A DNA stretch of 64,000 nt from Janthinobacterium saanense. Its GTDB lineage: Bacteria > Pseudomonadota > Gammaproteobacteria > Burkholderiales > Burkholderiaceae_D. Below the pieces are notes generated by a model. It did no database searches. It worked only from the letters and a program-made list of their open reading frames with translations, and was not told where the DNA came from. The DNA lies in the NCBI RefSeq assembly GCF_014200675.1, contig NZ_JACHCI010000003.1, forward strand, positions 310,001 to 374,000, written 5' to 3'. This document shows positions 26,542-35,198 of this stretch, in pieces. The translations under genes and the position numbers were made by a program. Each line of letters begins with the position of its first letter. The stretch's first letter is position 1.

Positions 26542-27414
26542 ATGCTGCCAGCAATTGTTGTAGAGAATCTTCCGCGCCTGATACGCGCCATCAAGCTCTT
26601 GCCGACGGATCCGCGTCTTGATGCGGCGCTGAACCTGGCCGATGAATTGACGGGCATCACGGCCATGGTGGCCGAGAAGTTTACCAATGAACGCACGGCC
26701 GACGGCATCCAGAAAGCCTTGTACCTGACGGTGGGCGGCGTCTCGCTGGGCCTGGAACACGCCTTGCATCACGAAGGCGACCAGGCCGCGCTGGATTTTT
26801 TGGTCGAACATGGCGCCGAGCACGCCTTCCAGGTGGGTTTTCGCCTGATCAAGGAATTGTCGCAACTACCCGAAGATGCGCTGGTGGGCGAGTACGACCA
26901 GGACCCCGTCTATATGGCGCGGCGTTTGCGCGAGCTGTTCATCGATATTTGCCAGGCTGACCCGAACCAGAACTGGGCCGGCTTTGAGAAATATGCGTTG
27001 CAGTTGCAGCAGCGCAAGGAAGTGCAAGCCGTGGTGCGCCTGGCCGGCTGGCTGCGCCGCCACCACGACAACGGTCCCGTCAGCGACAGCGACCTGAATG
27101 CCGAAGGCGTGATTGCCGTGGCCATCATCTTCGCCATCGAAGGCGGCGGGCGCATCATGGCGCGCACGGGGCAGAAGGAATTCGAGCGTTTCGTGCGTTC
27201 CGTGCGCAAGAACAAGCCCGACTTCGAAGAAGGCTGGGCCGCCCTGCTGGCCAAGGTGCCCGCGCAACACCATCCGGTGCTGCAGGACCGTATCGCCGCG
27301 TACCGCCGCAGCTGCACCGTGGTGCAGAAAATCCGCACGCGGGCCAGCATGAAGAGCCTGTTCGAAGATCTGGAAAACTATGCCGGGTCGGAGCTGGACG
27401 CGGATTATTCTTAA
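26542..27414 (+). CDS. unidentified cytoplasmic protein, J-protein cluster gene 4
   Basis: A 290-residue protein starting MLPAIVVENLPRLIRAIKLLP, 20 bases after the previous stop. It is helical and rich in Ala, Leu, Arg and Glu, with segments such as VAEKFTNERTADGIQKALYL and WLRRHHDNGP. No signal peptide, membrane helix or nucleotide-binding motif is visible. The C-terminus (QHHPVLQDRIAAYRRSCTVVQKIRTRASMKSLFEDLENYAGS) is a long amphipathic helix. It is the last gene of the four-gene set and is followed by a hairpin. I do not recognise the family. Confidence 0.75.
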   Translation: MLPAIVVENLPRLIRAIKLLPTDPRLDAALNLADELTGITAMVAEKFTNERTADGIQKALYLTVGGVSLGLEHALHHEGDQAALDFLVEHGAEHAFQVGFRLIKELSQLPEDALVGEYDQDPVYMARRLRELFIDICQADPNQNWAGFEKYALQLQQRKEVQAVVRLAGWLRRHHDNGPVSDSDLNAEGVIAVAIIFAIEGGGRIMARTGQKEFERFVRSVRKNKPDFEEGWAALLAKVPAQHHPVLQDRIAAYRRSCTVVQKIRTRASMKSLFEDLENYAGSELDADYS

Positions 27415-27418
27415 CTGA

Positions 27419-27449
27419 TTGGGGCAGTCCCTTCGGGCCTGTCCCCAAC
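27419..27449. repeat. REP-like hairpin (TTGGGG...CCCCAA)
   Basis: TTGGGGCAG pairs with CTGTCCCCAA (one bulged base), around an inner CCC/GGG with a TTCG tetraloop. It lies between two convergent genes and has no T-run. Confidence 0.6.
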
Positions 27450-27460
27450 ACTTTCCACAT

Positions 27461-28360
27461 TCACTTGCCTTCTTGCGCCACCGCTTCGGCCAGCTTCACG
27501 AAGGCCGTCACCAGCGGTGAGGTTTCATCGTCCCGCAAGGCCAGGAACAGGCTGGTGGTCGCCTGCGGGTCGGCAATCGGGCGGTAGCACACGCCATCCA
27601 TGCGGATACGGTCGAAGGAAGCGGGCAGCACGGATATGCCGCAGCCGGCCGCCACCAGGCCGATGATGGTCGATGCTTCGCCCGCCTCCTGGGTGATGCG
27701 TGGAATGAAACCGGCCGCCCGGCACAGGCGGAAAATCCGTATATAAATTCCTGTCCCCGCATTTTTCGGATACATGACGAACGCTTCGCCGGCCAGGTCG
27801 GCCACCGCCACCGCTGTTTTCGCCGCCAGCGGGTGGTCGACGGGTAGCACCAGCAACAGCGGGTCTTGCCGCAGCTCCGTGAGTTTGATGGCGTCAGGAA
27901 ATGTCGTCTCGGGCGTGCGCACGAAACCCAGGTCCAGGGTGCGCGCGGCAATCGCTTCGAGCTGATGCAGGGTGGCGATTTCTTGCAGGGTCAGACTGAC
28001 ATGCGGAAACTGCTGGCGATAGCGGTTGATGACGGTGGCGAAGTAGGGCGTAAACGGCGTGGAAAAGGTAAAGCCGATGCGCAATTCTCCCGCTTCGCCG
28101 CGCTGGGCACGCTGCGCCGTGATGGCCGCCTGTTCCGACAGGGCCAGGATGCGGCGCGCATCGTCCAGAAACAAACGGCCTGCTTCTGTCAGCCGTACCG
28201 AGCGCTTGTTGCGATCAAGCAACTGTGCCCCCAGTTCCGCTTCCAGTGCCTGGATTTGCTGGCTCAGCGGCGGCTGGCCGATATGCAGGCGCTCGGCCGC
28301 GCGTGTGAAATGCAGCTCTTCGGCGACGGCGACGAAGTAACGCAAGTGGCGCAATTCCAT
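27461..28360 (-). CDS. LysR-family transcriptional regulator
   Basis: A 299-residue LTTR. The N-terminal winged helix reads MELRHLRYFVAVAEELHFTRAAERLHIGQPPLSQQIQALE, followed by a linker helix and the periplasmic-binding-protein-like effector domain (LRIGFTFSTPF, then LVLPVDHPLA). The first 60 residues are the best-conserved part, as expected for the family. It is divergent from an MFS gene across a 101-base gap, the usual arrangement for an LTTR controlling its neighbour. The gap is AT-rich (TTAAATATATATT) and would hold the regulator binding site. Effector unknown. Confidence 0.93.
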   Translation of the reverse strand: MELRHLRYFVAVAEELHFTRAAERLHIGQPPLSQQIQALEAELGAQLLDRNKRSVRLTEAGRLFLDDARRILALSEQAAITAQRAQRGEAGELRIGFTFSTPFTPYFATVINRYRQQFPHVSLTLQEIATLHQLEAIAARTLDLGFVRTPETTFPDAIKLTELRQDPLLLVLPVDHPLAAKTAVAVADLAGEAFVMYPKNAGTGIYIRIFRLCRAAGFIPRITQEAGEASTIIGLVAAGCGISVLPASFDRIRMDGVCYRPIADPQATTSLFLALRDDETSPLVTAFVKLAEAVAQEGK

Positions 28361-28461
28361 ATACAGTTATCTTTTTTAAGTATGACTTGGGCCTTAAATA
28401 TATATTGGACGATATGAGTTGACAATCTTATGATGAAAACTCGCTCCTACCGAACACGGCC

Positions 28462-29697
28462 ATGTCTGATTTATCGCTCCCCCTTGCTACCCCTGCCATC
28501 GCCAAAGGCACGCCCGAATTCACGCGCACCAACCGCGCCCTGTTCTTTGGCGGCTTTTCCACGTTCAGCTTGCTGTATTGCATACAGCCGCTGTTTCCCT
28601 TGCTGTCGCACCAGTTTCATTTGAGCCCCGCGCAAAGCAGCTGGTCGCTGTCGGTCTCGAGCGGCTTGCTGGCCATCTCGCTGGTGCTCTTGAGCGCCGT
28701 GTCGGACCGCATCGGCCGCAAGTCGCTGATGGTGTTTTCCATGCTCAGCGCCGCCGTGCTGACGGTGTTGTCTGCCTTTGCCCAGGATTTTACGCAACTG
28801 CTGGCCATCCGCGCCGTGCTGGGCATCGCCTTGGGCGGCATGCCCGCCGTGGCCATGGCCTATCTGGGCGAGGAAATCGATCCGCCATCGCTGGGACTGT
28901 CGATGGGCTTGTATATAGCCGGCAGCGCCTTTGGCGGCATGTCCGGGCGCTTGATCGCTTCCGTGCTCAGCGATTTTTTGTCCTGGCGCTGGGCCTTGGG
29001 CACCCTCGGCGTGGCCGGTTTGCTGGCCGGCCTTGAATTCTGGCGCAGCCTGCCGACCTCGAAAAATTTCGTCCCCACGACCAAAGGCTGGAATGCCTTG
29101 CCGCATGCCGTCCGCCAGCATTTTTCAGATCAAGGCTTGCCCTGGCTATTTATCCTGGCGTTCTTGCTGATGGGCTGTTTTGTCAGCCTGTATAACTACA
29201 TCGGCTACCGCTTGCTGGCCGCACCGTTTGGCTTGCGCCAGAGCACCATCGGTTTGCTGGCCTTTTTGTATCTGATCGGTATTTTCAGCTCCGTCTGGGC
29301 CGGCCGCCTGGTGGACCGCCTGGGCCGGCGCGGCGTGCTGTGGATCATGCTGTCGGTGATGTTGTCCGGCATCTTGCTGACCCTGTTCAATTCGCTGGTG
29401 CTGATCGTGGCCGGCATGGCGCTGGCCACCTTTGGCTTCTTCGCCTCGCACTCGATCGCCAGCAGCTGGGTCAGCCGCCGCGCCCGCGCCCCGCAAGCGC
29501 TGGCCTCGGCCTTTTACCTGCTGTTCTATTACCTCGGTTCCAGCCTGATCGGTTCCGCCTCCGGCATGATGTGGGGCTTCGATGGCTGGACCGGCGTGAT
29601 CATCATGCTGGGACTGTGCCTGGGCGGCGGTGTATTGATTGCCTTGCGTTTGCGCCATTTGCAGCCTTTGGGGGCAAGCGTGGCGGCAGCAGCCTGA
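28462..29697 (+). CDS. MFS transporter (YnfM-like), target of adjacent LysR
   Basis: A 411-residue transporter with about 12 helices. It begins with a short polar N-terminus, then FTRTNRALFFGGFSTFSLLYCIQPLFPLLSHQF. The loop DRIGRKSLM between helices 2 and 3 matches the MFS D-R-x-G-R-K signature, and the second half has DRLGRRGVLWIM. It closely resembles E. coli YnfM in layout. The divergent LysR gene suggests induction by an exported compound. Substrate unknown. TTGACA occurs at 28419-28424, but no convincing -10 follows at normal spacing. Confidence 0.9.
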   Translation: MSDLSLPLATPAIAKGTPEFTRTNRALFFGGFSTFSLLYCIQPLFPLLSHQFHLSPAQSSWSLSVSSGLLAISLVLLSAVSDRIGRKSLMVFSMLSAAVLTVLSAFAQDFTQLLAIRAVLGIALGGMPAVAMAYLGEEIDPPSLGLSMGLYIAGSAFGGMSGRLIASVLSDFLSWRWALGTLGVAGLLAGLEFWRSLPTSKNFVPTTKGWNALPHAVRQHFSDQGLPWLFILAFLLMGCFVSLYNYIGYRLLAAPFGLRQSTIGLLAFLYLIGIFSSVWAGRLVDRLGRRGVLWIMLSVMLSGILLTLFNSLVLIVAGMALATFGFFASHSIASSWVSRRARAPQALASAFYLLFYYLGSSLIGSASGMMWGFDGWTGVIIMLGLCLGGGVLIALRLRHLQPLGASVAAAA

Positions 29698-29788
29698 AGC
29701 TACCATGGGGAAATTCATGCACCTTGGGGAACCTCCCGTCAGCTGGCTGCTCCAACTGCAGACACCTAATAACACAAGGAGGATCACC

Positions 29789-30115
29789 ATGTTGCAGGCA
29801 AGCGAATTGGCACGGCGTTTTGGCGTTATCGAACAGGCGATAGGCCAGGCGGCGACAATGTGCGGCAGCGCGCAAGCCATGCCGATGGACTTGAAGGATT
29901 GCATGGACCAGTTGGAGCAGCAAAAGAACGCGGTACGCCAGGCGATCGATACGCATGACGATGCGCGCATCCGTCAGGCGGTCGACCAGCTGGAATCGCT
30001 GGGCGACCGCGCCAAACGGGCTTGCGGCATGGCGACCCAGTTGACGCCGGAAATGAAGCAGGCGGTGCTGAAGGTGCACGATGCGTTGTCGGACCTGAAG
30101 CATCAGCTGCACTGA
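29789..30115 (+). CDS. hypothetical small helical protein
   Basis: A 108-residue protein starting MLQASELARRFGVIEQAIGQA with an ideal AAGGAGG six bases before the ATG. It is all-helical, with an apparent heptad pattern in two halves: LKDCMDQLEQQKNAVRQAID, then IRQAVDQLESLGDRAKRACG, ending in a long helix (MKQAVLKVHDALSDLKHQLH). Two Cys residues occur. There is no signal peptide. A helical hairpin or coiled-coil dimer is likely. The strong ribosome binding site indicates good expression. Function unknown. It is convergent with the LytTR gene, with two bases between stops. Confidence 0.78.
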   Translation: MLQASELARRFGVIEQAIGQAATMCGSAQAMPMDLKDCMDQLEQQKNAVRQAIDTHDDARIRQAVDQLESLGDRAKRACGMATQLTPEMKQAVLKVHDALSDLKHQLH

Positions 30116-30117
30116 TT

Positions 30118-30924
30118 TTACATTTGCCGGAACAGATGGGCATACAAAGGGCTGACCCTTAATTGCGCCGGATGCTGGCGCAGGGTCAGCGACAGCTTGC
30201 CTGCTTCGTCGCGTACGGCGCTGGCAATCGCGCTGGCGTTGACGATGGTGCCACGGTGAATTTGCCAGAATTGCTGCGGGTCCAGTTGCGGCAAGAGTTC
30301 TTTCAGGCTGGTGCGTATCAGTGCTTCGCCATCCTGGCACACCACGTTGATGTATTTGTCCAGCGCTTCGAAATACACCACGTCCGCCATGGGGATCATG
30401 CGCACGCTGTTGCCGACGGCCGCCCGTATCATTTGCAGCCTTGGCGCAGGTGGCGTCATGGCTTGCAACTGCGTCAGCAAGCGGGCCAGGTTGTCGTCTG
30501 TGCCCGGGGTCACGATGTTATCTACACGCAAGCGCTGCCGCAAGCGTTCCACCGTCTTGCCCAGGCGCGCATCGTTGACAGGTTTTAATACGTAGTCGGC
30601 GGCCGCGTGTTCAAAAGCGTTCAAGGCATATTCGTCATAGGCAGTCACAAACACGATATGCGGAAAAGGACGCGTCTCCGGCCATTGCTCGGCCATTTCC
30701 TCGGCCGCTTCCAGCCCCGTCTTGCCCGGCATCTTGATATCGAGAAAGAGGATCTCCGGTAACAGGGCCAGGCCTTGTTGCAGCGCTTCCACGCCATTCG
30801 CGCAGGTGGCGACGATCTCCAGCTCCGGCCACAGCCGGCGCAAGGCGTGGGTGAGGGCGGCAGCCAGTATCGGTTCGTCTTCGGCGATCAGGGCGCGGAT
30901 GGTGCGGGGAATGTGTTCGCTCAT
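30118..30924 (-). CDS. LytTR-family response regulator
   Basis: A 268-residue regulator with an N-terminal receiver domain: acidic pocket Glu15-Asp16, phospho-acceptor Asp62 in LFLDIKMPGKTG, and Lys114 in YVLKPVND. A linker of about 30 residues leads to a C-terminal LytTR DNA-binding domain (VVYFEALDKYINVVCQDGEALIRTSLKEL, then FWQIHRGTIVNASAI). The start overlaps the kinase stop (ATGA), so the two genes are coupled. The frame is open 15 codons upstream. This is an AlgR/LytR-type partner of the adjacent membrane kinase. The targets are not evident. Confidence 0.93.
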   Translation of the reverse strand: MSEHIPRTIRALIAEDEPILAAALTHALRRLWPELEIVATCANGVEALQQGLALLPEILFLDIKMPGKTGLEAAEEMAEQWPETRPFPHIVFVTAYDEYALNAFEHAAADYVLKPVNDARLGKTVERLRQRLRVDNIVTPGTDDNLARLLTQLQAMTPPAPRLQMIRAAVGNSVRMIPMADVVYFEALDKYINVVCQDGEALIRTSLKELLPQLDPQQFWQIHRGTIVNASAIASAVRDEAGKLSLTLRQHPAQLRVSPLYAHLFRQM

Positions 30925-32078
30925 GATGGGATGCTCGTGGTAGTCGATTGCAGGGGCAGGATCAGGCAAGCGATGACGCCGCCCTCCGGCTGGGCAAGTA
31001 AAGACAGGCTGGCCGCCGCGCCATGCATCACTTGCAGGCGTTCGCGGATATTCGATACACCGAGCTGCGTGCCCTTGCTCTGGCCAGGGTGGTCGAGACC
31101 CAGGCCGTCATCGCGCACCGTCAGCGTAAGTTGTGTGCCATCGCTGCTGGCCTCGACCGTGATATGGCCGCCTTCTATCTTGGGTTCCAGCCCGTGCTGG
31201 ATGGCGTTTTCCACCAGCGGCTGCAGCAGCATGGGCGGCACGGTCAGCTGGCGCAAATGATCGGGTAATTGCAGGGTGTAGCCCAGGCGCGGCCCCATGC
31301 GGATGGCCATCAGGCCCAGGTAAGCGTCCATCAGCGCAAATTCCTGGCCCAGGGTGGTGGTGCCGGCGCGTGAAGAACTGAGGGTGGCGCGCAGGTATTG
31401 AATCAGCTGTTCCAGCAGCAGCTGCGCCTTGTCGGTGTCAAAGCTGATCAGGCCCTGCAGGTTGGCCAGGGTATTGAACAGCATATGCGGCTCGATCTGC
31501 GCCTGCAGCAGTTGCAGCTGGGTTTGCATGGCCTGGCGCGCCACCGATTCGGCGCGGGCTTTTTCCTGCGCCGCTGCCGTTTGCAGGCGAGAAATTTTTT
31601 CGCGGCTGGAAAAAAACAGGACGGCAGCACCTGTCACGGCCAGCGTAAACACCAGGTTGGCGACCATTTCAGTCGAATCGAGCTTGCTCAAGGCTTTCAC
31701 TTGGACATTGGTCAGCCAGGTAAACAAATACATGCCCAGCCATTGCGCCACCGGTACAGACACCAGGATGATCAGGATGAATGGCAAGGCCTTGGGGCGT
31801 TGGTCGGGCTTCCACAGGGTCAGGCGCGCACCGTCGATCAACACAAAGGCGATCGTGCCTATGCACATGGCGGCGATCAGGTTTTGTCCCAGATTGCTGC
31901 CCGGATTGATGATGTAGCTAATCAGCAGGGCGCAGATCACATTGAGGACCAGTGCATAGCGCAGATCGTGCAGCATGCGGTAATAGCGCGAGCGGCGCAA
32001 CTTGCCGGGCTGGCTGGACTGGACTGAGGAGGGATGCTGGCTGGACATGGGTATTTTGTTTTGTGGTTGATAAGGCAT
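30921..32078 (-). CDS. LytS/AlgZ-type sensor histidine kinase
   Basis: A membrane kinase of about 385 residues. Four hydrophobic segments form the N-terminal sensor (LVLNVICALLISYII, LIAAMCIGTIAFVLIDG, FILIILVSVPVAQWLGMYLF, LVFTLAVTGAAVLFF), followed by a coiled coil. The His_kinase domain has the phospho-acceptor His in QIEPHMLFNTLANLQ, and the HATPase region has LVENAIQHGLEPK and DDGLGL. Two starts, 32078 and 32048, are possible and neither has a clear ribosome binding site. It is translationally coupled to the LytTR regulator. The signal is unknown. Confidence 0.9.
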   Translation of the reverse strand: MPYQPQNKIPMSSQHPSSVQSSQPGKLRRSRYYRMLHDLRYALVLNVICALLISYIINPGSNLGQNLIAAMCIGTIAFVLIDGARLTLWKPDQRPKALPFILIILVSVPVAQWLGMYLFTWLTNVQVKALSKLDSTEMVANLVFTLAVTGAAVLFFSSREKISRLQTAAAQEKARAESVARQAMQTQLQLLQAQIEPHMLFNTLANLQGLISFDTDKAQLLLEQLIQYLRATLSSSRAGTTTLGQEFALMDAYLGLMAIRMGPRLGYTLQLPDHLRQLTVPPMLLQPLVENAIQHGLEPKIEGGHITVEASSDGTQLTLTVRDDGLGLDHPGQSKGTQLGVSNIRERLQVMHGAAASLSLLAQPEGGVIACLILPLQSTTTSIPS

Positions 32079-32214
32079 TGTGTGGCCGGTGCGCTGCCAG
32101 TGCAACAGCCGTGCGACGAAACGTGGCTGGCACGGCGCCAATCTCGCCAATTTATCCTTTACATGGCTGCGCGCTCACGCGATGATAAGCCCACCATATT
32201 GAACAAGGACAAAC

Positions 32215-32970
32215 ATGTGGCCCTACCCACGCACCCTGGCGCACCGCGGCGGCGGCACGCTGGCCCCTGAAAATACGCTCGCCGGTTTGCGCTGTGGCCT
32301 CGCTTACGGCTACCGCGCGGTGGAATTTGACGTCATGCTGGCGAGCGACGGCGTGCCGGTGGTGGTGCATGACCCGGAACTGGGCCGCACCGTGGCTGGC
32401 AGCGGCAATATCAACGATTACACGGCGGCGCAGCTGGGCAAGATGGACGCGGGCGCCTGGTTCGGCCCCCAGTTTGCCGGCGAGGGCGTACCCAGCTTCG
32501 AGGCCGTGGTGGCCTACTGCAAGACGCAGGGCATCTGGATGAATATCGAGATCAAGCCAGCGCCTGGTTTTGACGCGCAGACGGGCGAGGTGGTGGCGCG
32601 TGCCACGCGCGATTATTTCGCTGCCGAGATTGCTGCCGAAGCATTACTGCCGCTGCTATCGTCGTTCAGTATTGAATCCCTGCAGGCGGCGCGCCAGACC
32701 GCGCCCGAGCTGGCACGCGGCTGGCTGGTCGATGCAATTCCCGCTGACTGGGCACGGCAGGCAAAAGAGCTGGGCGTGGTGGCCCTGCATTGCAAGCACC
32801 AGCTACTGACGCAGGCCTTGGCGCAGGCGGTCAAGGCCGAAGGATTGGGTTTGTTCTGCTACACCGTCAACACGCCCGAGCGGGCCAGCGAATTGCTGGC
32901 CTGGGGCGTGGACGGCTTTTGTACAGACCGGATCGACCTGATTAAAACGTCACTCGCATCCCCAGCGTGA
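32215..32970 (+). CDS. ugpQ: glycerophosphodiester phosphodiesterase
   Basis: A 251-residue cytosolic GDPD that splits glycerophosphodiesters into glycerol-3-phosphate and an alcohol. The catalytic barrel starts LAHRGGGTLAPENTLAG (His and Glu of the metal site), then AVEFDVMLASDGVPVVVHD, which holds the second catalytic His-Asp. IWMNIEIKPAPG is the third conserved strand. There is no signal peptide, so it acts inside like E. coli UgpQ rather than GlpQ. An AAGGA site precedes the ATG. The last 29 bases overlap, in opposite orientation, the 3' end of the ZnuD-like gene. Confidence 0.94.
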   Translation: MWPYPRTLAHRGGGTLAPENTLAGLRCGLAYGYRAVEFDVMLASDGVPVVVHDPELGRTVAGSGNINDYTAAQLGKMDAGAWFGPQFAGEGVPSFEAVVAYCKTQGIWMNIEIKPAPGFDAQTGEVVARATRDYFAAEIAAEALLPLLSSFSIESLQAARQTAPELARGWLVDAIPADWARQAKELGVVALHCKHQLLTQALAQAVKAEGLGLFCYTVNTPERASELLAWGVDGFCTDRIDLIKTSLASPA

Positions 32971-35008
32971 TATTGCGCCCCGTCAACGGCGCCGCATTCT
33001 TGATGAACGAGGTGTTGCTGAACGCCAGCTGATTCGTCAGGTTGTTGGCCTTGAGGTAGAACTGGGCTGGCGTGGTGCCGATGCGGGTGTCGTAGTTGGC
33101 GCTCAGGTTCAGCATATTGTAGCCTGGCGTTTCCGTCTCGAAGGCAGCTACCTTGTCTTGCTTGTTGACCCGGTAGAACTCGGCCAGGCCGCTCCATGCC
33201 TGCCAGATGGCGTCGAACCGTAGACCAAAACGCTGCGCCGGTATGCGGGGGAGGTTGCCGCCGCCATCGGCCAGTCTGGCCCGTACGCTGTCGCCAAACA
33301 GGCTGGCGCCGAACATCGGGTTGATCTGCTGGCGGATTTGTCCTTCAAAGCCCGTGAAGGTGGCGTCGCGCTGGGTGTACTGGATCAGCTGGAAACCTTC
33401 ATGGCTATCCAGCGTGGAGCCGAAAATGTAATTATCGATCTTGTTGCGGTAGGCGCTGGCCGAAAACGTGGTGGCGCCCGCGTATTTGCGCAGGGTCAAG
33501 TCGATATTGTTCGACGTTTCCTTGTTCAGATCCTGGTTGCCCAGCTCATAGGTCGCGGTGGCCATGTGCACGCCGTGCGCATACAGTTCTTCGGCGCTGG
33601 GCAAACGGTGCGTGCGCGACAGGGTCGAACCGAGCGAATACTGCGGCGCGAATTTCCACACGGCGCCCAGCGACACCGAGGTACCCTTGGCGCTGCGCTC
33701 TTGCAGGGTGGCGCTGTCGACGGCGATGTCTTGCCATTCGTGGCGCAGGCCCGCTTCGAAACGCCATTGATCGAGCTTGTATTCCTCGATCAGGAAAGCC
33801 GCGTGTTTTTTCGTCACGGTGGGCGCCACATAGGCTTCTTCGCCGAGCGCGGAGAAATCGCGTTTCGATGTTTGCAAGCCCACTACGCCGCGCCATCCCA
33901 GCACCGGCTGGTGTTCCATTTCCAGCCGCGCATCGTGCGCCTTGTTCTTGAAGGTGGTGGCCACTTCCGTGCCTTCGATTTCATCATGCTGGTAATCGGT
34001 AAACGAGGCACGCAGGCGCAGCTTGGCAAAGCCAGGGACGGGATCGCGCAATTCGCCGCGCACATCCCAGCGCTCGCTTTTCAGCTTGACGTAAGGCACG
34101 TCGCCAGCGCCATGATCATGGTCGTGCTCGTCGCCGCCATCACCGTGATCGTGGCCTTCATGGCTGCCGCAATGCAGGTGCGTGCCGTGCGGGTGGCAGC
34201 TTTCGAATTCATGGTTGTGGCCGGGCAAGCCGTATTCGGCGTGCTGGCTGGTAAAAGCCAGACCCAGGAAGCCGCGTTCGCCCACCCACGACACACCGAC
34301 GCTGCCCGTGTCGGTCCGGTTGTAGCTGCCAGGCACGGTGGAGCCGCCTTCCCAGCCGCTGCCGACCTTGTAGGCGCTGGCGTTGCGCTTCACGCCTTCC
34401 GCGTGCACGGCGATATTGCCTGAGCCGCCGGTGACTTCAAAGGCGCCCGCTTTTTCGCGCGCAGCCGAATTGGCGCGCACTTCCGCGCTGCCCTCAACCC
34501 CCTTGGCCGGCACGCGGGTGGGGATTTTCTTGTCGATCACATTGACCACGCCACCGACGGCGCCGCCGCCATAGGCCAGCGCCGACGGGCCGCGCAAGAC
34601 TTCGATCTGTTCCGACAGCATCGGCTCGGCCGCTACCGCATGGTCGGGGCTGATGGTGGAGGCATCTTGCACTTCAGCACCGTCCGACAGGATTTTGACG
34701 CGTGGGCCATCCATGCCGCGAATGATGGGGCGGCTGGCGCCAGCGCCGAAATGGCTGGACGTGATGCCAGGCTGGCCCGCCAGGGTTTCACCCAAGGTGG
34801 CTTCGCGTGCACGTACCAGTGCTTCGCCTTCCAGCACGGTGACCGGTGTGCTCATCTCGTCGCTGCCCAGGGCCAGGGCGCTGGCCGAAACGGTCACGGC
34901 AGGCAGGGCAGGGGTTTGCTGCGCCAATACGCTGGCCGGAGCGGCAAAGGCCAGCGTCAGGGCGAGGGCGAGCGGGGTCGGTCGGTACGGGTGCTTGGTA
35001 ACGGTCAT
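32942..35008 (-). CDS. TonB-dependent receptor, ZnuD-like zinc receptor
   Basis: A 688-residue outer-membrane receptor. It has a signal peptide ending ASVLAQ, and a plug domain (VTVLEGEALVRA, then GASRPIIRGMDGPRVKILSDG) followed by a 22-stranded barrel ending in Phe. An extracellular loop at residues 264-299 is extremely His/Asp-rich with Cys271 and Cys280, as in neisserial ZnuD, which binds zinc there. This suggests zinc capture at the cell surface. A perfect Fur/Zur box lies 77 bases upstream, shared with the divergent Fur-family gene. The last 29 bases overlap ugpQ in convergent orientation. Confidence 0.9.
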   Translation of the reverse strand: MTVTKHPYRPTPLALALTLAFAAPASVLAQQTPALPAVTVSASALALGSDEMSTPVTVLEGEALVRAREATLGETLAGQPGITSSHFGAGASRPIIRGMDGPRVKILSDGAEVQDASTISPDHAVAAEPMLSEQIEVLRGPSALAYGGGAVGGVVNVIDKKIPTRVPAKGVEGSAEVRANSAAREKAGAFEVTGGSGNIAVHAEGVKRNASAYKVGSGWEGGSTVPGSYNRTDTGSVGVSWVGERGFLGLAFTSQHAEYGLPGHNHEFESCHPHGTHLHCGSHEGHDHGDGGDEHDHDHGAGDVPYVKLKSERWDVRGELRDPVPGFAKLRLRASFTDYQHDEIEGTEVATTFKNKAHDARLEMEHQPVLGWRGVVGLQTSKRDFSALGEEAYVAPTVTKKHAAFLIEEYKLDQWRFEAGLRHEWQDIAVDSATLQERSAKGTSVSLGAVWKFAPQYSLGSTLSRTHRLPSAEELYAHGVHMATATYELGNQDLNKETSNNIDLTLRKYAGATTFSASAYRNKIDNYIFGSTLDSHEGFQLIQYTQRDATFTGFEGQIRQQINPMFGASLFGDSVRARLADGGGNLPRIPAQRFGLRFDAIWQAWSGLAEFYRVNKQDKVAAFETETPGYNMLNLSANYDTRIGTTPAQFYLKANNLTNQLAFSNTSFIKNAAPLTGRNITLGMRVTF

Positions 35009-35084
35009 GGGCGGGGATTCCTTTATCTATAACGGTGTTTTCAAGGTGTGACAGGCGTTTCAGAAAATATCAGCTGCGCCATAA

Positions 35085-35110
35085 AATGATAATGATAACG
35101 CATTATCATT
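35085..35110. promoter_or_regulatory. perfect Fur/Zur-type operator between znuD-like and Fur-family genes
   Basis: AATGATAATG and CATTATCATT form perfect ten-base inverted arms with a six-base spacer (ATAACG). The GATAATG..CATTATC core matches the Fur-superfamily operator style. Its position between two divergent starts allows control of both. Confidence 0.8.
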
Positions 35111-35198
35111 ACTGGGTGGAAAATTTTGCATGCAGTAAAGATAAACAGCAACTGAGGTGGTGCTGAAGTGCAGAGGGCGATGGTGTATTCTGTGGGCT

